Positions 36,077 through 46,269 of a DNA stretch of 64,000 nucleotides are shown piece after piece. The first letter of the stretch is position 1. Every line of letters begins with the position of its first letter. Position numbers and translations under genes: made by a program. A model generated the notes under the pieces. The model was not told where the DNA came from and did no database searches. It worked only from the letters and a program-made list of their open reading frames with translations. This stretch comes from G036327475 sp036327475 (GTDB taxonomy: Bacteria > Pseudomonadota > Gammaproteobacteria > Enterobacterales > Enterobacteriaceae), in the NCBI RefSeq assembly GCF_036327475.1, contig NZ_CP132913.1, positions 1,054,001 to 1,118,000 on the forward strand, in the 5' to 3' direction.

Positions 36077-38389
36077 ATGATCACTACACGCACTGTGGCC
36101 TTGATCGGTAATCCCAACGCCGGCAAAACCACCCTATTCAACCAGTTGACCGGCGCTCGCCAGCGAGTCGGTAACTGGGCCGGCGTTACGGTGGAACGCA
36201 AAGAAGGCTTTTTTATCACCGCCGCGCGGCATATTACGCTGGTCGATTTGCCGGGCGCTTACTCTCTAACCGCGCTGTCGCAGCAATCCTCGCTGGATGA
36301 ACAAATCGCCTGTCGGTATATCTTCGAACAGCAGGCTGATATGCTTATAAACGTGGTCGACGCTGCCAACCTGGAGCGTAATCTTTATCTGACGCTACAG
36401 TTACTGGAGCTTGGTATTCCCTGCATCGTGGCGCTGAACATGCTGGATATCGCCTACAGTCAGGGCATTAGCATCGATATTCCAGCACTGGGGCGACGGC
36501 TCGGCTGTTCGGTGATCCCGCTGATATCCACCCGCGCTGAGGGCATTGAAACCTTGAAGGCGCGGCTGGACGGCCCGCTACCGGCGGCACCGTCTCTCAC
36601 TGTCGACTATCCGCAAGCCGTCCGCCAGGCGGTAGAACAGCTACAGCCATTCATCTCTCACGCATATTCGCTACGCCAGCGGCGCTGGCTGGCGCTGCAT
36701 ATGCTGGAAGGGGACATTCACAGCTATGAGTTGCTAACCTCTCCCAAATGGCTGGAAAGCCTGCGTGCGGGCCTGCAACAGGATGCGGCATTGGCGATCG
36801 CCAATGCCCGCTACGCTACCATCATCGCTCTCTGTCAGGCCGTCAGTAACGGCCATTTGACGCAGACCAACCGCCTGACAGAGCGTCTTGACGCTGTGCT
36901 ACTCAACCGCTGGCTTGGCGTGCCGCTGTTTTTTATGGTGATGTATTTTATGTTCATCCTCGCCATCAATCTCGGCGGTGCCCTGCATCCGTTGTTTGAT
37001 GGCGGATCTACCGCATTGTTCATCGACGGTATTCAATGGCTTGGCTATCAGCTGCACACGCCGCAGTGGTTAACGCTGCTGCTGCTACAAGGCATAGGAG
37101 GCGGGATCAATACCGTGCTGCCGCTTATTCCGCAAATCGGCATAATGTACTTGTGTCTGTCGTTTTTGGAAGATTCCGGCTACATGGCGCGCGCCGCGTT
37201 CGTCATTGACCGGCTGATGCAGTCCCTCGGCCTGCCGGGCAAGTCGTTCGTGCCGCTGATTGTCGGTTTCGGCTGCAATGTGCCGTCAGTAATAGGCGCT
37301 CGCACGCTCAACGCGCCGCGCGAGCGCCTGATGACCATCATGATGGCGCCCTTCATGTCCTGTGGCGCGCGGTTGGCAATTTTTGCCGTCTTCGCCGCGA
37401 CTTTTTTCGGCCAGCACGGCGCAACATTGGTGTTTTCGCTGTATCTGTTGGGAATTGTGGTAGCGATTCTTACCGGATTGATGTTAAAATACACGCTCAT
37501 GCGTGGCGAAGCGATCCCGTTCATCATGGAGCTCCCGGTGTACCACTTGCCGCACATCAAAAGCCTATTATTGCAAACTTGGCAGCGGCTGAAGAGCTTC
37601 GTGTTTCGGGCCGGTAAGGTCATCGTTCTAGCCAGCATGCTCATTGGCGCGCTTAACAGCTTCACGCTGCACGGCGAAACAGCGGACAACGTCAATCACT
37701 CTGCGCTCGCGGCGGTGAGTAGAACCCTCACCCCTCTACTCAAGCCGATGGGCATCCATGAGGATAATTGGCAGGCCACGATTGGGCTGATTAGTGGTGC
37801 AATGGCAAAAGAGGTAGTGGTGGGGACGCTCAACACGCTGTATACCGCCGAACAGATCACCCGTACCCCGTTTGAGCCGGACGCATTCGATTTATTGGAT
37901 GAATTGTCTGGCGCCATGACGGAAACCTGGCAGGGAATACAGGATGTCTTCAGCTTCAGCGTTCTCGCCAACCCTATCGAAGCCAGTAAAGGCGACGGCG
38001 AGATGAGCAGCAGCGCCATGGGAATGATGAGCAGAAAATTTGGCAGCGCTACCGCCGCTTACAGTTATTTGATCTTTGTTCTGTTGTATGTGCCCTGTGT
38101 TTCGGTCCTTGGCGCTATTATTCGAGAAAGCAGCCGCGGTTGGATGCTACTGTCGGCACTATGGGGTGTTAATATGGCTTATTCGCTGGCAACGCTGTTC
38201 TATCAGGCGGCTACTTTCATACAGCATCCGCTTTACAGCGCAACGGCGATAGCGGCAGTTATCGTAGTCAATGGTCTTTTGATTGCCTGCCTCTACCGCT
38301 GTCGGGATCGTTTCCAGCCAGGGCTGTCCGATCCTTACCCTGCCGCCAGCCCACAGGCGGCGAAAGCTGTCACTAAGGAGGAGTGGTGA
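36077..38389 (+). CDS. feoB: FeoB, ferrous iron transporter
   Basis: This 770-residue protein is close in length to E. coli FeoB (773). The N-terminal G domain shows G1 GNPNAGKTT, G3 DLPGAYSL and G4 NMLD. The membrane part carries the two gate repeats (QIGIMYLCLSFLEDSGYMAR; GFGCNVPSVIGARTL) and MMAPFMSCGARLAIFA with the conserved cysteines, and GAMAKEVVVGTL near residue 580. It imports Fe2+ across the inner membrane. There is no disruption. The end overlaps the start of the feoC relic (GTGA). Confidence 0.97.
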   Translation: MITTRTVALIGNPNAGKTTLFNQLTGARQRVGNWAGVTVERKEGFFITAARHITLVDLPGAYSLTALSQQSSLDEQIACRYIFEQQADMLINVVDAANLERNLYLTLQLLELGIPCIVALNMLDIAYSQGISIDIPALGRRLGCSVIPLISTRAEGIETLKARLDGPLPAAPSLTVDYPQAVRQAVEQLQPFISHAYSLRQRRWLALHMLEGDIHSYELLTSPKWLESLRAGLQQDAALAIANARYATIIALCQAVSNGHLTQTNRLTERLDAVLLNRWLGVPLFFMVMYFMFILAINLGGALHPLFDGGSTALFIDGIQWLGYQLHTPQWLTLLLLQGIGGGINTVLPLIPQIGIMYLCLSFLEDSGYMARAAFVIDRLMQSLGLPGKSFVPLIVGFGCNVPSVIGARTLNAPRERLMTIMMAPFMSCGARLAIFAVFAATFFGQHGATLVFSLYLLGIVVAILTGLMLKYTLMRGEAIPFIMELPVYHLPHIKSLLLQTWQRLKSFVFRAGKVIVLASMLIGALNSFTLHGETADNVNHSALAAVSRTLTPLLKPMGIHEDNWQATIGLISGAMAKEVVVGTLNTLYTAEQITRTPFEPDAFDLLDELSGAMTETWQGIQDVFSFSVLANPIEASKGDGEMSSSAMGMMSRKFGSATAAYSYLIFVLLYVPCVSVLGAIIRESSRGWMLLSALWGVNMAYSLATLFYQAATFIQHPLYSATAIAAVIVVNGLLIACLYRCRDRFQPGLSDPYPAASPQAAKAVTKEEW

Positions 38390-38547
38390 CTAAACTGATG
38401 CAGTTGCGCGACGCACTGGAGATGGGTCAGGCCGAACAGGTTAGCAGCGACGACACGCAGCGCTCACTGCTGGCGAGCCCTGTCATCGGTTGCGTTCAAT
38501 CAAATGACCATACGCTCATCAATGTATCCGTCGCTGCCAGTCCTTGA
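38386..38547 (+). pseudogene. feoC: feoC, decayed
   Basis: A GTG overlapping the feoB stop opens 53 codons. The first part, KLMQLRDALEM and GQAEQVSS, resembles the FeoC winged-helix start with a small deletion (E. coli has LIQVRDLLALRG). The sequence then loses similarity, and the C-terminal cysteine cluster is absent. The frame itself is open, so a short product is possible, but it is not a normal FeoC (about 78 residues), which protects FeoB from proteolysis. Confidence 0.6.
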
Positions 38548-38699
38548 ATCGGTACAGCGCCGGAAAATACGCATTCCAGCCAATACTTAGCATAGAAATT
38601 AATCGCCTTCCCCGGCCCACCCGCAACTGCCATCAATCCACTTAACGATTTTGCTCCCAGTGGCTACAGTAACAACAAGGTGTCATTGCCACGTTTATG

Positions 38700-39815
38700 C
38701 TGTGTTAGCGCGTCGTCACATTAACAAGGTGCCATGATGGAAGACCCGCTTGCCGAGAGAGATTGACTCCACCACCTTAAGCCAGGGGCAATTGGACACC
38801 ATCAAGAGCCAAATTAGCTTCACAAAATCCACGCTGCACCAGGCGCGCAAAACGCACTGGGATTAGGACGAAAAACGCACTGGGATTAGGACGATGTAGT
38901 GCTTATCGTCTCCAGCCTCTTTCTAGAGGCGGAAAAACCACTTTCGATACCTTCACTACTTTTAGTCACCGACTACGCAACATGTTTTCCCTGATGTATT
39001 GATGGTTTTTGTCATTGATTATCAACATCGTCGGCAGTCGGCAGCAGAGATCGCCTAGCTCAATCGTCCGGTTGATGTTGATTTTATCTGTAATTACATG
39101 TCCGCCAAAGTTGGCGGGTGAAAGGCTATCTGGCGGGTCTAAACCTATGCCCTCACGGCAGCACCCTCTGGACAACGTTCAGCGCCGATCAGGTGGATCT
39201 CACTTTGGCCACCCTAAGTACGTCGCCGTCATCGGCGTATTGCTGCACTATTTGATACAAGGTGCGGACTATATTCACCCGGACACGGTGGGCTATCTGT
39301 GGAAAGAAGTGGACTCGTTTTATCAATTTATAAACCAACGTGCCCCATTAAGATAACATTAACGATTTCGGCAACGGCCGCGTGAAGCGCAGATGATATA
39401 CCAGTTTCCGCTGACGCCGCTTGTGCTGCACGCACTGCACAACGTCGGCAGCTGCACTCTGCGGCACTGGGCCGCGTGGCTGAACATCGGCTGCGGCACC
39501 ACGACCTTTTAACTTCCTCGCCTCCCATATGACAGCATCGGTATGAATCGAATCCGCTGCACGGCATTACTGCCGGAGGCGGAAATCATCCGGCTCGCGC
39601 ACGTTCTGAAGAGCGAGGGTGAGCTGGTGTTTTATAAACAAAATACCGATGGCACCACCAACCACTATGAAATCAACGTTACCTATTTGGATGCGTTTGA
39701 CTGGCACGATGGGACGCGTCTAAGCCGCTTTACTATGCTATTGTTGGTGTTTTCCGGGCGTGCCAGCTTTTATGTACAGAGCATCCTAGTGTCACGCAAT
39801 GACAATGTTGGATGA
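38700..39815 (+). pseudogene. Sugar phosphorylase relic (GH13, sucrose/glucosylglycerate phosphorylase-like)
   Basis: Pieces in changing frames follow the GH13 subfamily-18 enzymes (YcjM and sucrose phosphorylase): DDVVLIVSSLFLE, TTFSADQVDL, AVIGVLLHYLIQGADYI followed by a damaged DAIGYLWKE, TNVPH, LPPLVLHALH, FNFLASHM, RCTALLPEAEIIRL, GTTNHYEINVTYLDAFDW and SILVSRND. The DAIGYLWKE region should hold the catalytic aspartate. Many frame breaks and a 23-bp tandem duplication make it dead. E. coli has yhgA here, so this is an accessory gene. Confidence 0.7.
38849..38894. repeat. 23-bp tandem duplication in the sugar phosphorylase relic
   Basis: Bases 38849-38871 are repeated exactly at 38872-38894. 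The unit begins AAAACGCACTGGGATTAGG and shifts the reading frame. Confidence 0.92.
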
Positions 39816-40127
39816 GGAAACCAGCTTGTACTCGCGCTTATTCCTGGCGCTAAGCACTCTTATCTGGCTGTGTCGTTGGAACAGGTGTTTCACTCCGATG
39901 TTGCCATGGAGGTGCTAGAGTGGAATAAAAATATGCCGCTCGCCTTTTACGTCACGCCGCCGGCCAGCGACTGCTGTGTATCTAGTATCTATAATAGCTG
40001 CACTCTGCCTGATGGCGATTATCGCCAATTGACCGCCGACGGAACGTAATTGGGTAGTGGTCCGCTTTGGGCATTGGCGCAATCGGCCTAGGTTCCGGAT
40101 TGGGCCGCAGTACCACCGCTAACGCAA
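39816..40127. other. Gap; possible relic of unknown family
   Basis: One plus-strand frame gives GAKHSYLAVSLEQVFHS, AMEVLEWNKNMPLAFYVTPP and SIYNSCTLPDGDYRQLTADG before a stop at about 40049. It reads like real protein, but I cannot name the family. It could be a separate small gene between the sugar phosphorylase relic and bioH, with its beginning lost. Confidence 0.35.
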
Positions 40128-40901
40128 TCAGGTAACGGTCTGACTGAAGTCGCAAAGCGCCTGGCAGAAAAGCACGGGATGAGAAATGAACGGCGCATGC
40201 GCCGCGCCAGCAAAGACGATGCTTTGGCTAGCGGGACTGCATTTATCCACTAATGGAACCACTTTATGCGGCACCAGGCCGTCCAGATAGCCGTACAGGC
40301 GCAGCAGCGACACGTCAAGTCGTCCTAATGCCGGGCGCAAATCACTAGCACGCAACAGTGCCAGCCCGCCGGCCAACACTTCTGTCTCTGGTGTTGGCTG
40401 CGCCAATACTACACTTTTCAACCAGCGCGCATCTTGACGCGCGGACTCGGTTCCCAGCGTTTGCAGACCAAGAAAACGGCTGACGGTTCGGGTGAAATCT
40501 GAACGCAGCTCCTGTGCAAAACCTTCCAGCACCTCTGGCCTTATCCCTGGCCAGTCGCCATCAGCGCAAAAACGCGGTGAAGAGGCCACAGTAATCAGGC
40601 CAGCGACCGCTTGGAGACGCTGATACGTCACCGTGGTCGCCACCAGGCCGCCGAGCGACCAGCCTAGCCATAGCGCGCTGGCGGGGGCCCGTGACGCCAC
40701 TTCCTCCGCCATCTGCTCCAATGTCAGTGCCCCGTATCCGCGGCTGCGGCCATAGCCCGGCAAATCGACCATGTGCAGGCGAAAATGTGGCGCTAGCTGG
40801 GGAATAATGCGAGACCAGACACCAGCATTCAGTCCCCATCCGTGCAGCAGCACAAGATCGCGATCACCGGAACCGGTCGTTTGCCAAAACAGTGATGTCA
40901 T
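40128..40901 (-). CDS. bioH: BioH, pimeloyl-ACP methyl ester carboxylesterase
   Basis: This 257-residue alpha/beta hydrolase carries the triad Ser82 (GWSLGG), Asp207 (YGYLDGL) and His235 (AAHAPFIS), the same numbers as in E. coli BioH. It removes the methyl group from pimeloyl-ACP methyl ester, ending pimelate synthesis for biotin. It is intact next to two relics and divergent from gntX, the E. coli arrangement. Its survival suggests biotin synthesis is kept. Confidence 0.96.
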   Translation of the reverse strand: MTSLFWQTTGSGDRDLVLLHGWGLNAGVWSRIIPQLAPHFRLHMVDLPGYGRSRGYGALTLEQMAEEVASRAPASALWLGWSLGGLVATTVTYQRLQAVAGLITVASSPRFCADGDWPGIRPEVLEGFAQELRSDFTRTVSRFLGLQTLGTESARQDARWLKSVVLAQPTPETEVLAGGLALLRASDLRPALGRLDVSLLRLYGYLDGLVPHKVVPLVDKCSPASQSIVFAGAAHAPFISHPVLFCQALCDFSQTVT

Positions 40902-40970
40902 CTGTTATCATCCATAAAGTCGGAAACAAAAGGTTGACCCTATACTAATAATCAGCGCCCTGTATTGGTT

Positions 40971-41462
40971 ATGCTGGCAATCGCCTTGGTTTGGCCATCA
41001 CGGCGCTTGTCGCCGCTGCGTTAGAGTGCTGCTAGCGGAGCGGAGAATTGCCTGCCCGTGCTGTGGATTACCTGCCGGCTGCAGACTCCGCCCTGGCAAA
41101 TTCTGCTTACAGTGGGAGACTACCCGCACGCCGCGAGCCGGCTGGTGACAAAGCTCAAATATCAGGGTGACACCGGCCTTGCCCGTGCTGGCGCGGCTGC
41201 TGTGGTTACGCTAGCGTGATCGCGTCGCCGAGGGAGATGAACAGTCAGATTTGTTGTTTAATGTGCCTTTGCATGCCTCTCGTCACTGATGTAGGGCTAT
41301 AATCAAACTGAACTGCTCGCTGGTGCGCTTGCGCGCTGGCTAATAGCTTCCGCGGTGCCTTCTTACTTATGCCGCGTGGATGTAGCTAGGAAATGGGTGA
41401 TGATGTTGGATGATATTGACGCGCGCGAAGTGCAACTGTGGAGCATTTGTCGCACCTTGTAG
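40971..41462 (+). pseudogene. gntX: gntX relic (ComF-like phosphoribosyltransferase family)
   Basis: Decayed GntX is visible as PPWQILLTVGDYPHAASRLVTK, LKYQGDTG, GYNQTELLAGALARWL, VMMLDDI and the end VQLWSICRTL. The N-terminal zinc-ribbon cysteines are mostly lost and several stops intervene. The phosphoribosyltransferase-like motif IVDDVVTTGST is reduced to VMMLDDI. GntX is implicated in gluconate use in E. coli, and ComF relatives in DNA uptake. Confidence 0.8.
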
Positions 41463-41521
41463 TCTGTGAGAGAAAGGGCGTATAGTATCCTACTAGTTTA
41501 GTCAATTATTGAGTGAATGTT

Positions 41522-42097
41522 ATGATCCGTATTACAGATGCTGCCCAGGAACATTTTGCTAACTTACTATCCAATCAGGAACCCGGCACCCAGATCCGCG
41601 TGTTCGTTATCAGTCCTGACACGCCAAATGCGGAATGCGGCGTGTCATACTGCCCTACGGATGCAGTAAAGTCCACCGACATGGAGCTGAAATTCGATAA
41701 AATATCGGCCTATGTGGATGAACTCTCCGCCCCTTACCTGGAGGATGCGGAAATTGACTTCGTCACAGATAAGCTCGGTTCCCAGCTGACGTTGAAAGCC
41801 CCAAATGTCAAAATACGCAAAGTGAACGACGAGGCGCCACTTATCGAGCGGGTTGAGTATTTGCTGCAGTCGCAGATTAATCCACAGCTGGCGGGCCACG
41901 GCGGTCAGGTGACGCTCATAAAAATCACTGATGATATGCTAGCCATCCTTCAGTTCGGCGGCGGCTGTAATGGCTGCTCGATGGTAGATTATACACTTAA
42001 AGAAGGGATCGAGAAAGAGCTACTGGAGAAATTCCCTGAACTGAAGGGCGTGCGCGATTTGACCGAGCATCAGCGCGGCAAACACTCCTACTATTGA
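41522..42097 (+). CDS. nfuA: NfuA, Fe-S cluster carrier/repair protein
   Basis: This 191-residue protein, the same length as E. coli NfuA, has an N-terminal degenerate A-type domain and a C-terminal Nfu domain with CxxC at Cys149 and Cys152 (GGGCNGCSMVD). It carries and repairs 4Fe-4S clusters under stress. The frame starts 3 codons earlier at 41513, but MIRITDAAQEHF at 41522 is the family start. Together with intact feoAB it shows continued iron handling. Confidence 0.97.
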   Translation: MIRITDAAQEHFANLLSNQEPGTQIRVFVISPDTPNAECGVSYCPTDAVKSTDMELKFDKISAYVDELSAPYLEDAEIDFVTDKLGSQLTLKAPNVKIRKVNDEAPLIERVEYLLQSQINPQLAGHGGQVTLIKITDDMLAILQFGGGCNGCSMVDYTLKEGIEKELLEKFPELKGVRDLTEHQRGKHSYY

Positions 42098-42138
42098 TCG
42101 GCGATAGGCCAGACTTGACTAACAGCGTTAGGCCAAAT

Positions 42139-42280
42139 CTGCCGACGGAGGTCCGCTAAAACAGACCATCGGCATTAAGTCCGATCCGTGAACGGGGTTA
42201 GCGAGCGTTTGCCCGACTTGATCCCCGGCGTCCCCCTCGCTGCCCTCCCTTCCACGCCAGCGATAAACCTCCGTCGGCAG
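42139..42280. repeat. 142-bp segment bounded by 14-bp perfect inverted repeats
   Basis: CTGCCGACGGAGGT (42139-42152) and ACCTCCGTCGGCAG (42267-42280) are exact complements 114 bases apart, between nfuA and the malQ relic. The interior has no coding match. No target-site duplication is visible. It could be a miniature mobile element, a long hairpin downstream of nfuA, or a scar. Confidence 0.55.
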
Positions 42281-42284
42281 TTAG

Positions 42285-43934
42285 ATAATCTTAGGGTCGT
42301 CAAACAGGGTCTCGAGACCCTACGTCAGTTTCGCCAGTGAGAACAGGCATCAGTGATACCAGGCACATTGACCGGTGTTGCCATCTGCAACTAGTCTTCG
42401 AGCTGTAGCCCCAGAAGCGCGCTGCAGCATGGGAAACTTCTCCTTCTCAGCACAAGGGTGTAGCGGCTGGCAATCAGCCTGCGCGTCGCAACGCGTCCAG
42501 CAACGCCTGCCCTCTAGCTGTCGGTCCTCCAGCAGCAACTGCCAGGTCTGCTCATTGTCATACAAGCCAAGCCAAAAAACAGAACCCTATACGAATACAC
42601 GCCCATGGCACGCAGCTTCTCACCAATATCTGCCGAGATCCTCGCCGATAACCATACATTGCTGGCGCCGGCTCTCAATGGCTAACACCGCCAGAAAATC
42701 TGCCATCGGGTAGCGCACATAGGCCACGTGCTCAGGACCATAACACAAGCAGTACCCAAAACACATCAACACCATCACATGATCAAGGCGCAGCGGGCTG
42801 CAGTAGTGCATATTGGCGCGCAACATATCGAACATATCGATAAACGATTGCGGCAGCAGTTGCTAATTCACGAGGACCCAATCGGTCCGGCGCGCACCCA
42901 CCGACGCGTATGGAACAGTACAGGGCGGGATCGGCTCAGGTTTCTGCACCGCCCTCGCCGACGCCAACCGCCAGATCGCGATAGATCCCTACCGACATCC
43001 ACAGCCGTTGACTGAATCGGTAATAGCCATCCAACTGCCTGGCCGCCAGCCATTGTAAATAACTAAAAAGTGTTTCGTCTTGGTGCTGTCGCCTCGAACG
43101 CGCCAGCACGGACTCAGGCAACTGTGCACAACCTATTTAATGTGCAAATGTGCAGGTGCATCAAAAATAGCCCGCTGATAAAGGCTGTCACCGCCGGCCG
43201 CAATAAACTCCGCTAGCGATTGGCGTTTAAGATTATCCGCCGCACATCTGAATTGCGTCCAAGCATAACGCTGTGTCGTCAGTTTCATCGTCATTACTGT
43301 GCATAATCCACCTGGTCATTCGCATACAACGCCTGTAACCGGCTCCCAGCTCCCAGCTCCCAGCTCCAACCACAAAAGCTACTCCTGCGCATTGTGCAGA
43401 AAATCGTTCAGCCCGCCCCAACATCAAATAAGAACTGGCCCAATCGGGGTGGGTCTGATACAGCATATGCAGCGGGTTAACGCTAACAAAAGCACCGTCC
43501 AGTCAGGCTATCCCGGCGATCATTTGCGCCAAATCGGCGATACTCCAATTGCGTATTAAACGCAGCGTATAGAGCTGGACCTGCTGCCCCATCCCCATAG
43601 CTGCATTCCGCCCCGGTCGGCGGCTCATAACCGCGCTCTGTGTCGACAATTACCCTGCATTCCAAGCGTGCACAAACACACAGCGTCAACCGATGGTAGC
43701 CGTCAGACACCCATCGGCAGCGTCAGCAAGCGCTCACGGTAACCACCGGTGACCCATACAGGTGGCAGCGGTGCCAAACTGTCACCGGCGTCGGCTCCCG
43801 GCATCGCGTCCAATAAGTAGCCGCAGCGTTTCCGGGCTGATGCTGCGTGGCCATTGCCATGCGTCGAGACGCACTCGCTGATAATGCCAGCCCGCCGCAC
43901 GCTGATAAAGCGCGTCCGCCACTGTCATCGGCAT
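42285..43934 (-). pseudogene. malQ: malQ relic (4-alpha-glucanotransferase)
   Basis: MalQ can be traced on the minus strand: SISPETLRLLLDAMPG, YLQWLAARQLDGYYR, GIYRDLAVGVGEGGAET, LRANMHYCSPLRLDHVM, SRRQQCMVIGEDLG, EQTWQLLLEDRQLEGR and a decayed end. Frame changes and deletions are frequent, and LGLYPIHALYP-like active-site parts are gone. A 7-bp unit CTCCCAG is repeated three times at 43343-43363. MalQ and MalP together process maltodextrins. Confidence 0.87.
43343..43367. repeat. 7-bp triplicated repeat in malQ
   Basis: CTCCCAG occurs three times in tandem, followed by a partial fourth CTCC. Confidence 0.9.
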
Positions 43935-43975
43935 GTTCCGTGCTTGACCATGCTCATCCATAACAAGTGCCATCA

Positions 43976-45770
43976 CGGCATCATCAGCTCAACGTTTTGT
44001 CTACCAGATAGCTGCTGATAATCATGTGCCGCGCGGTCCGAGCTGAAGAAGCTGCCAGCGCGGTATTTACCACCGCGCTGCGTGTCCAGTTATCGGGGCG
44101 GCAATATAACGCGTCCACCCGCTGCCAGACTTGGCAATAGGCGGCGAAATCCGCCAGCATCAAATTAAGGATCGCCGCCTATTGCAGATTGTGCAGTAAG
44201 GAAACGTGAAGGTGTGCTTGTCTTTGAAGCTGTATCTACAGCTGACCAATCCGCCAACAACCCTTTCATCGCCTCATTCCGCTTCAAAAATCGCACCGGT
44301 TTATGGCCGTCGGCGAGCAGCGCCTTTACCTGGCTTACCGTATAGCCGAAAATAAATATATTCTCCTCGCCTACTTGCTCGGCAATACCCGTCATCTAAT
44401 GGATTTTAGCCGCCGTTTGTTGCCGTATTTAATCTGCTGAAAACGGGCGCGAAACGCCACATTGTCCGCATGGGGCGCCAGCGCTTGCAATCTTTCCGGG
44501 TGAAGCAGCCTTTGCCAATGGTTTCATCAATCCGCCCAGCCAGCGCCGGATTACACTGTTTCAACCAACGGAGTTGAGTAACACCGTTGATCACGCCTTA
44601 CGCGGCCATAGCCAATAATGATCGGGAAACAGGTCTCTTTCACTGGTTCAGAAAGTAGCGCGGCGACGCCATTGACAGTAAAGCCACATACCACGTATAA
44701 ATTCTCCATCCGTACTTGTTACCCTATATGCTCGCTAAGCGGCGCCATACCGCGTTGTCGCCATGCCGATGCTGCTCCAAGCACGCGCAGTCGATCGTTA
44801 ATGTTCCTGATAATGGCGAAAAGGCGCAGCAGTAGCGTCTGCAGTAGCTTCTCAATGCTACGTATAGTTGGTATAGGCGAAAGTGCGTGACGTAATCAAC
44901 AAAGGCCTCATCCCATGTGAACCGATGTTGGTCGAGCAGCAAGCGGCATGCACAACATTTCATGGCGATAGCCGGATGGGTATCATTGAGCTGAATAACT
45001 TCATAATTCGGCAGAGTTTCCAGACTGCGGCCAAATGGTGACGGCACAAAATGTCCGCCACGGCACAAGCGCACTGGAAATACTGCTGCATCAGTCGTAG
45101 CTATTTATCTTTCTGATGGTTATCGTTCGGGTAAAGTACTTTAGGGAACGTGTCGACTAGGGAACGTGTCGACGTCGATCCCGTCCCGTCGGCTTTAAGG
45201 AATTTCCCGTCATTAAAAACGCCAGATTGAACGGATATGCGGACGTGTCGCCCGCCATAAACGCAGCGGCAGCACCGCACTGTTGCCAAAATTGACTACC
45301 TGCAAATCCAAGGTTTCGCCGATCAGCGAGAACGGCGGTTCCCAGTGGCTGCCGCCCTGATTGTCTTTCACCAGTTTGCCATCAAACCCGACGTCACATC
45401 TGGCGCTGCGTTATGACGGAACCAGGGATAGGTTTCGCGATGCCAGTCGTCGAAGGATTCCATTACTGGCCTTTGGCGAATGTCTGGAAACTATGCTGGT
45501 AATTCAGCCGGTAGCCCGATGGCTGGCTGGCCCACGGTCGCCATGAAATCCATATAGCAATCGGCCAGGTGGCCCAGGCCGCCGTTATCCAGCGCCTAAT
45601 CGTCTCGTATTTCAGGATATCGGCAAGCTAATCTGATAAGCCTCGAACACTCTTTTGACCATGTCATACCCGCTAAGATTGATAAGATTATTGCTAGTCA
45701 GGCGTCCCAAATTCCATGTACAGGTCATTGATATAGCAGAAGATTTTATTACTGTCACCCGGTTTAGGGA
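43976..45770 (-). pseudogene. malP: malP relic (maltodextrin phosphorylase)
   Basis: Minus-strand fragments in order are YMEFGTPD-like start, GRLTSNNLINLSGYD, PSGYRLNYQHSFQTFA, VFNDGKFLKADG, KVLYPNDNHQ, YEVIQLNDTHPAIAM, MINGVTQLRWLKQCNPAL, EQVGEENIFIFGYTVSQVKAL and FFSSDRAAHDYQ. The central PLP-lysine part is reduced to short scraps. A 16-bp tandem duplication lies at 45142-45173. The first 60 or so residues cannot be found. With malQ it forms a completely dead maltodextrin operon; no malT relic is seen. Confidence 0.87.
45142..45173. repeat. 16-bp tandem duplication in malP
   Basis: TAGGGAACGTGTCGAC is present twice head to tail, within the FNDGKFLKA region of malP, and disrupts the frame. 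Confidence 0.92.
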
Positions 45771-46269
45771 CTTTGGGGCGATACTTTCATTGATCACCGT
45801 GCTGACCGTCTGTCACCACTGCAACGAGGCCATTTCCCGCGTGCCGGCGAGACTGTTAACGTTGCTACTGGTGATCTGGCGCTGCGCCTGTTTTCACAGC
45901 TTTATCAAATTTTGGCTGAACATCTCTATCCTGTTAGGCTAACCTAAACAGTGCTGGAAAATCGGCTACTAATCCTGTCATCATCATAGTTATTTCCACG
46001 CCCATCGCAAGCGATCGCCATAGCAACCCACGGTTATCCAAAAGCTTAGCGGAGGGGCACGCTGTGCCTGTGGCCATATTAAACTGCGGCGTACCTTAAG
46101 GGGTCGCCGTTCATGTCGCCGTGCAAAAGGCATCGGAATGGTCTGGCTAAGCGCCGTGATGATCAAAGAATAGACAATACCATTTAAAATGGGAAAGTCG
46201 GCGTGAATTTTTACACTCGAGACCTTACGCTTAGCACAGGTTCACTTGGAGTGTCCGGTAAGAGTCATC
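45771..46269. other. Gap between malP and glpR relics; unidentified hydrophobic relic
   Basis: On the plus strand a hydrophobic stretch reads FGAILSLITVLTVCHHCNEA and RVPARLLTLLLVIWRC before a stop at 45942, suggesting a lost membrane protein with one or two helices. Family unknown. The remainder, 45943-46269, shows nothing I recognise. Confidence 0.35.

Noticed and set aside
43299..43367. Triplicated CTCCCAG considered as a CRISPR-like or regulatory repeat array
   Set aside because: The 7-bp units are directly adjacent with no spacers and lie within the malQ relic; slippage explains them.
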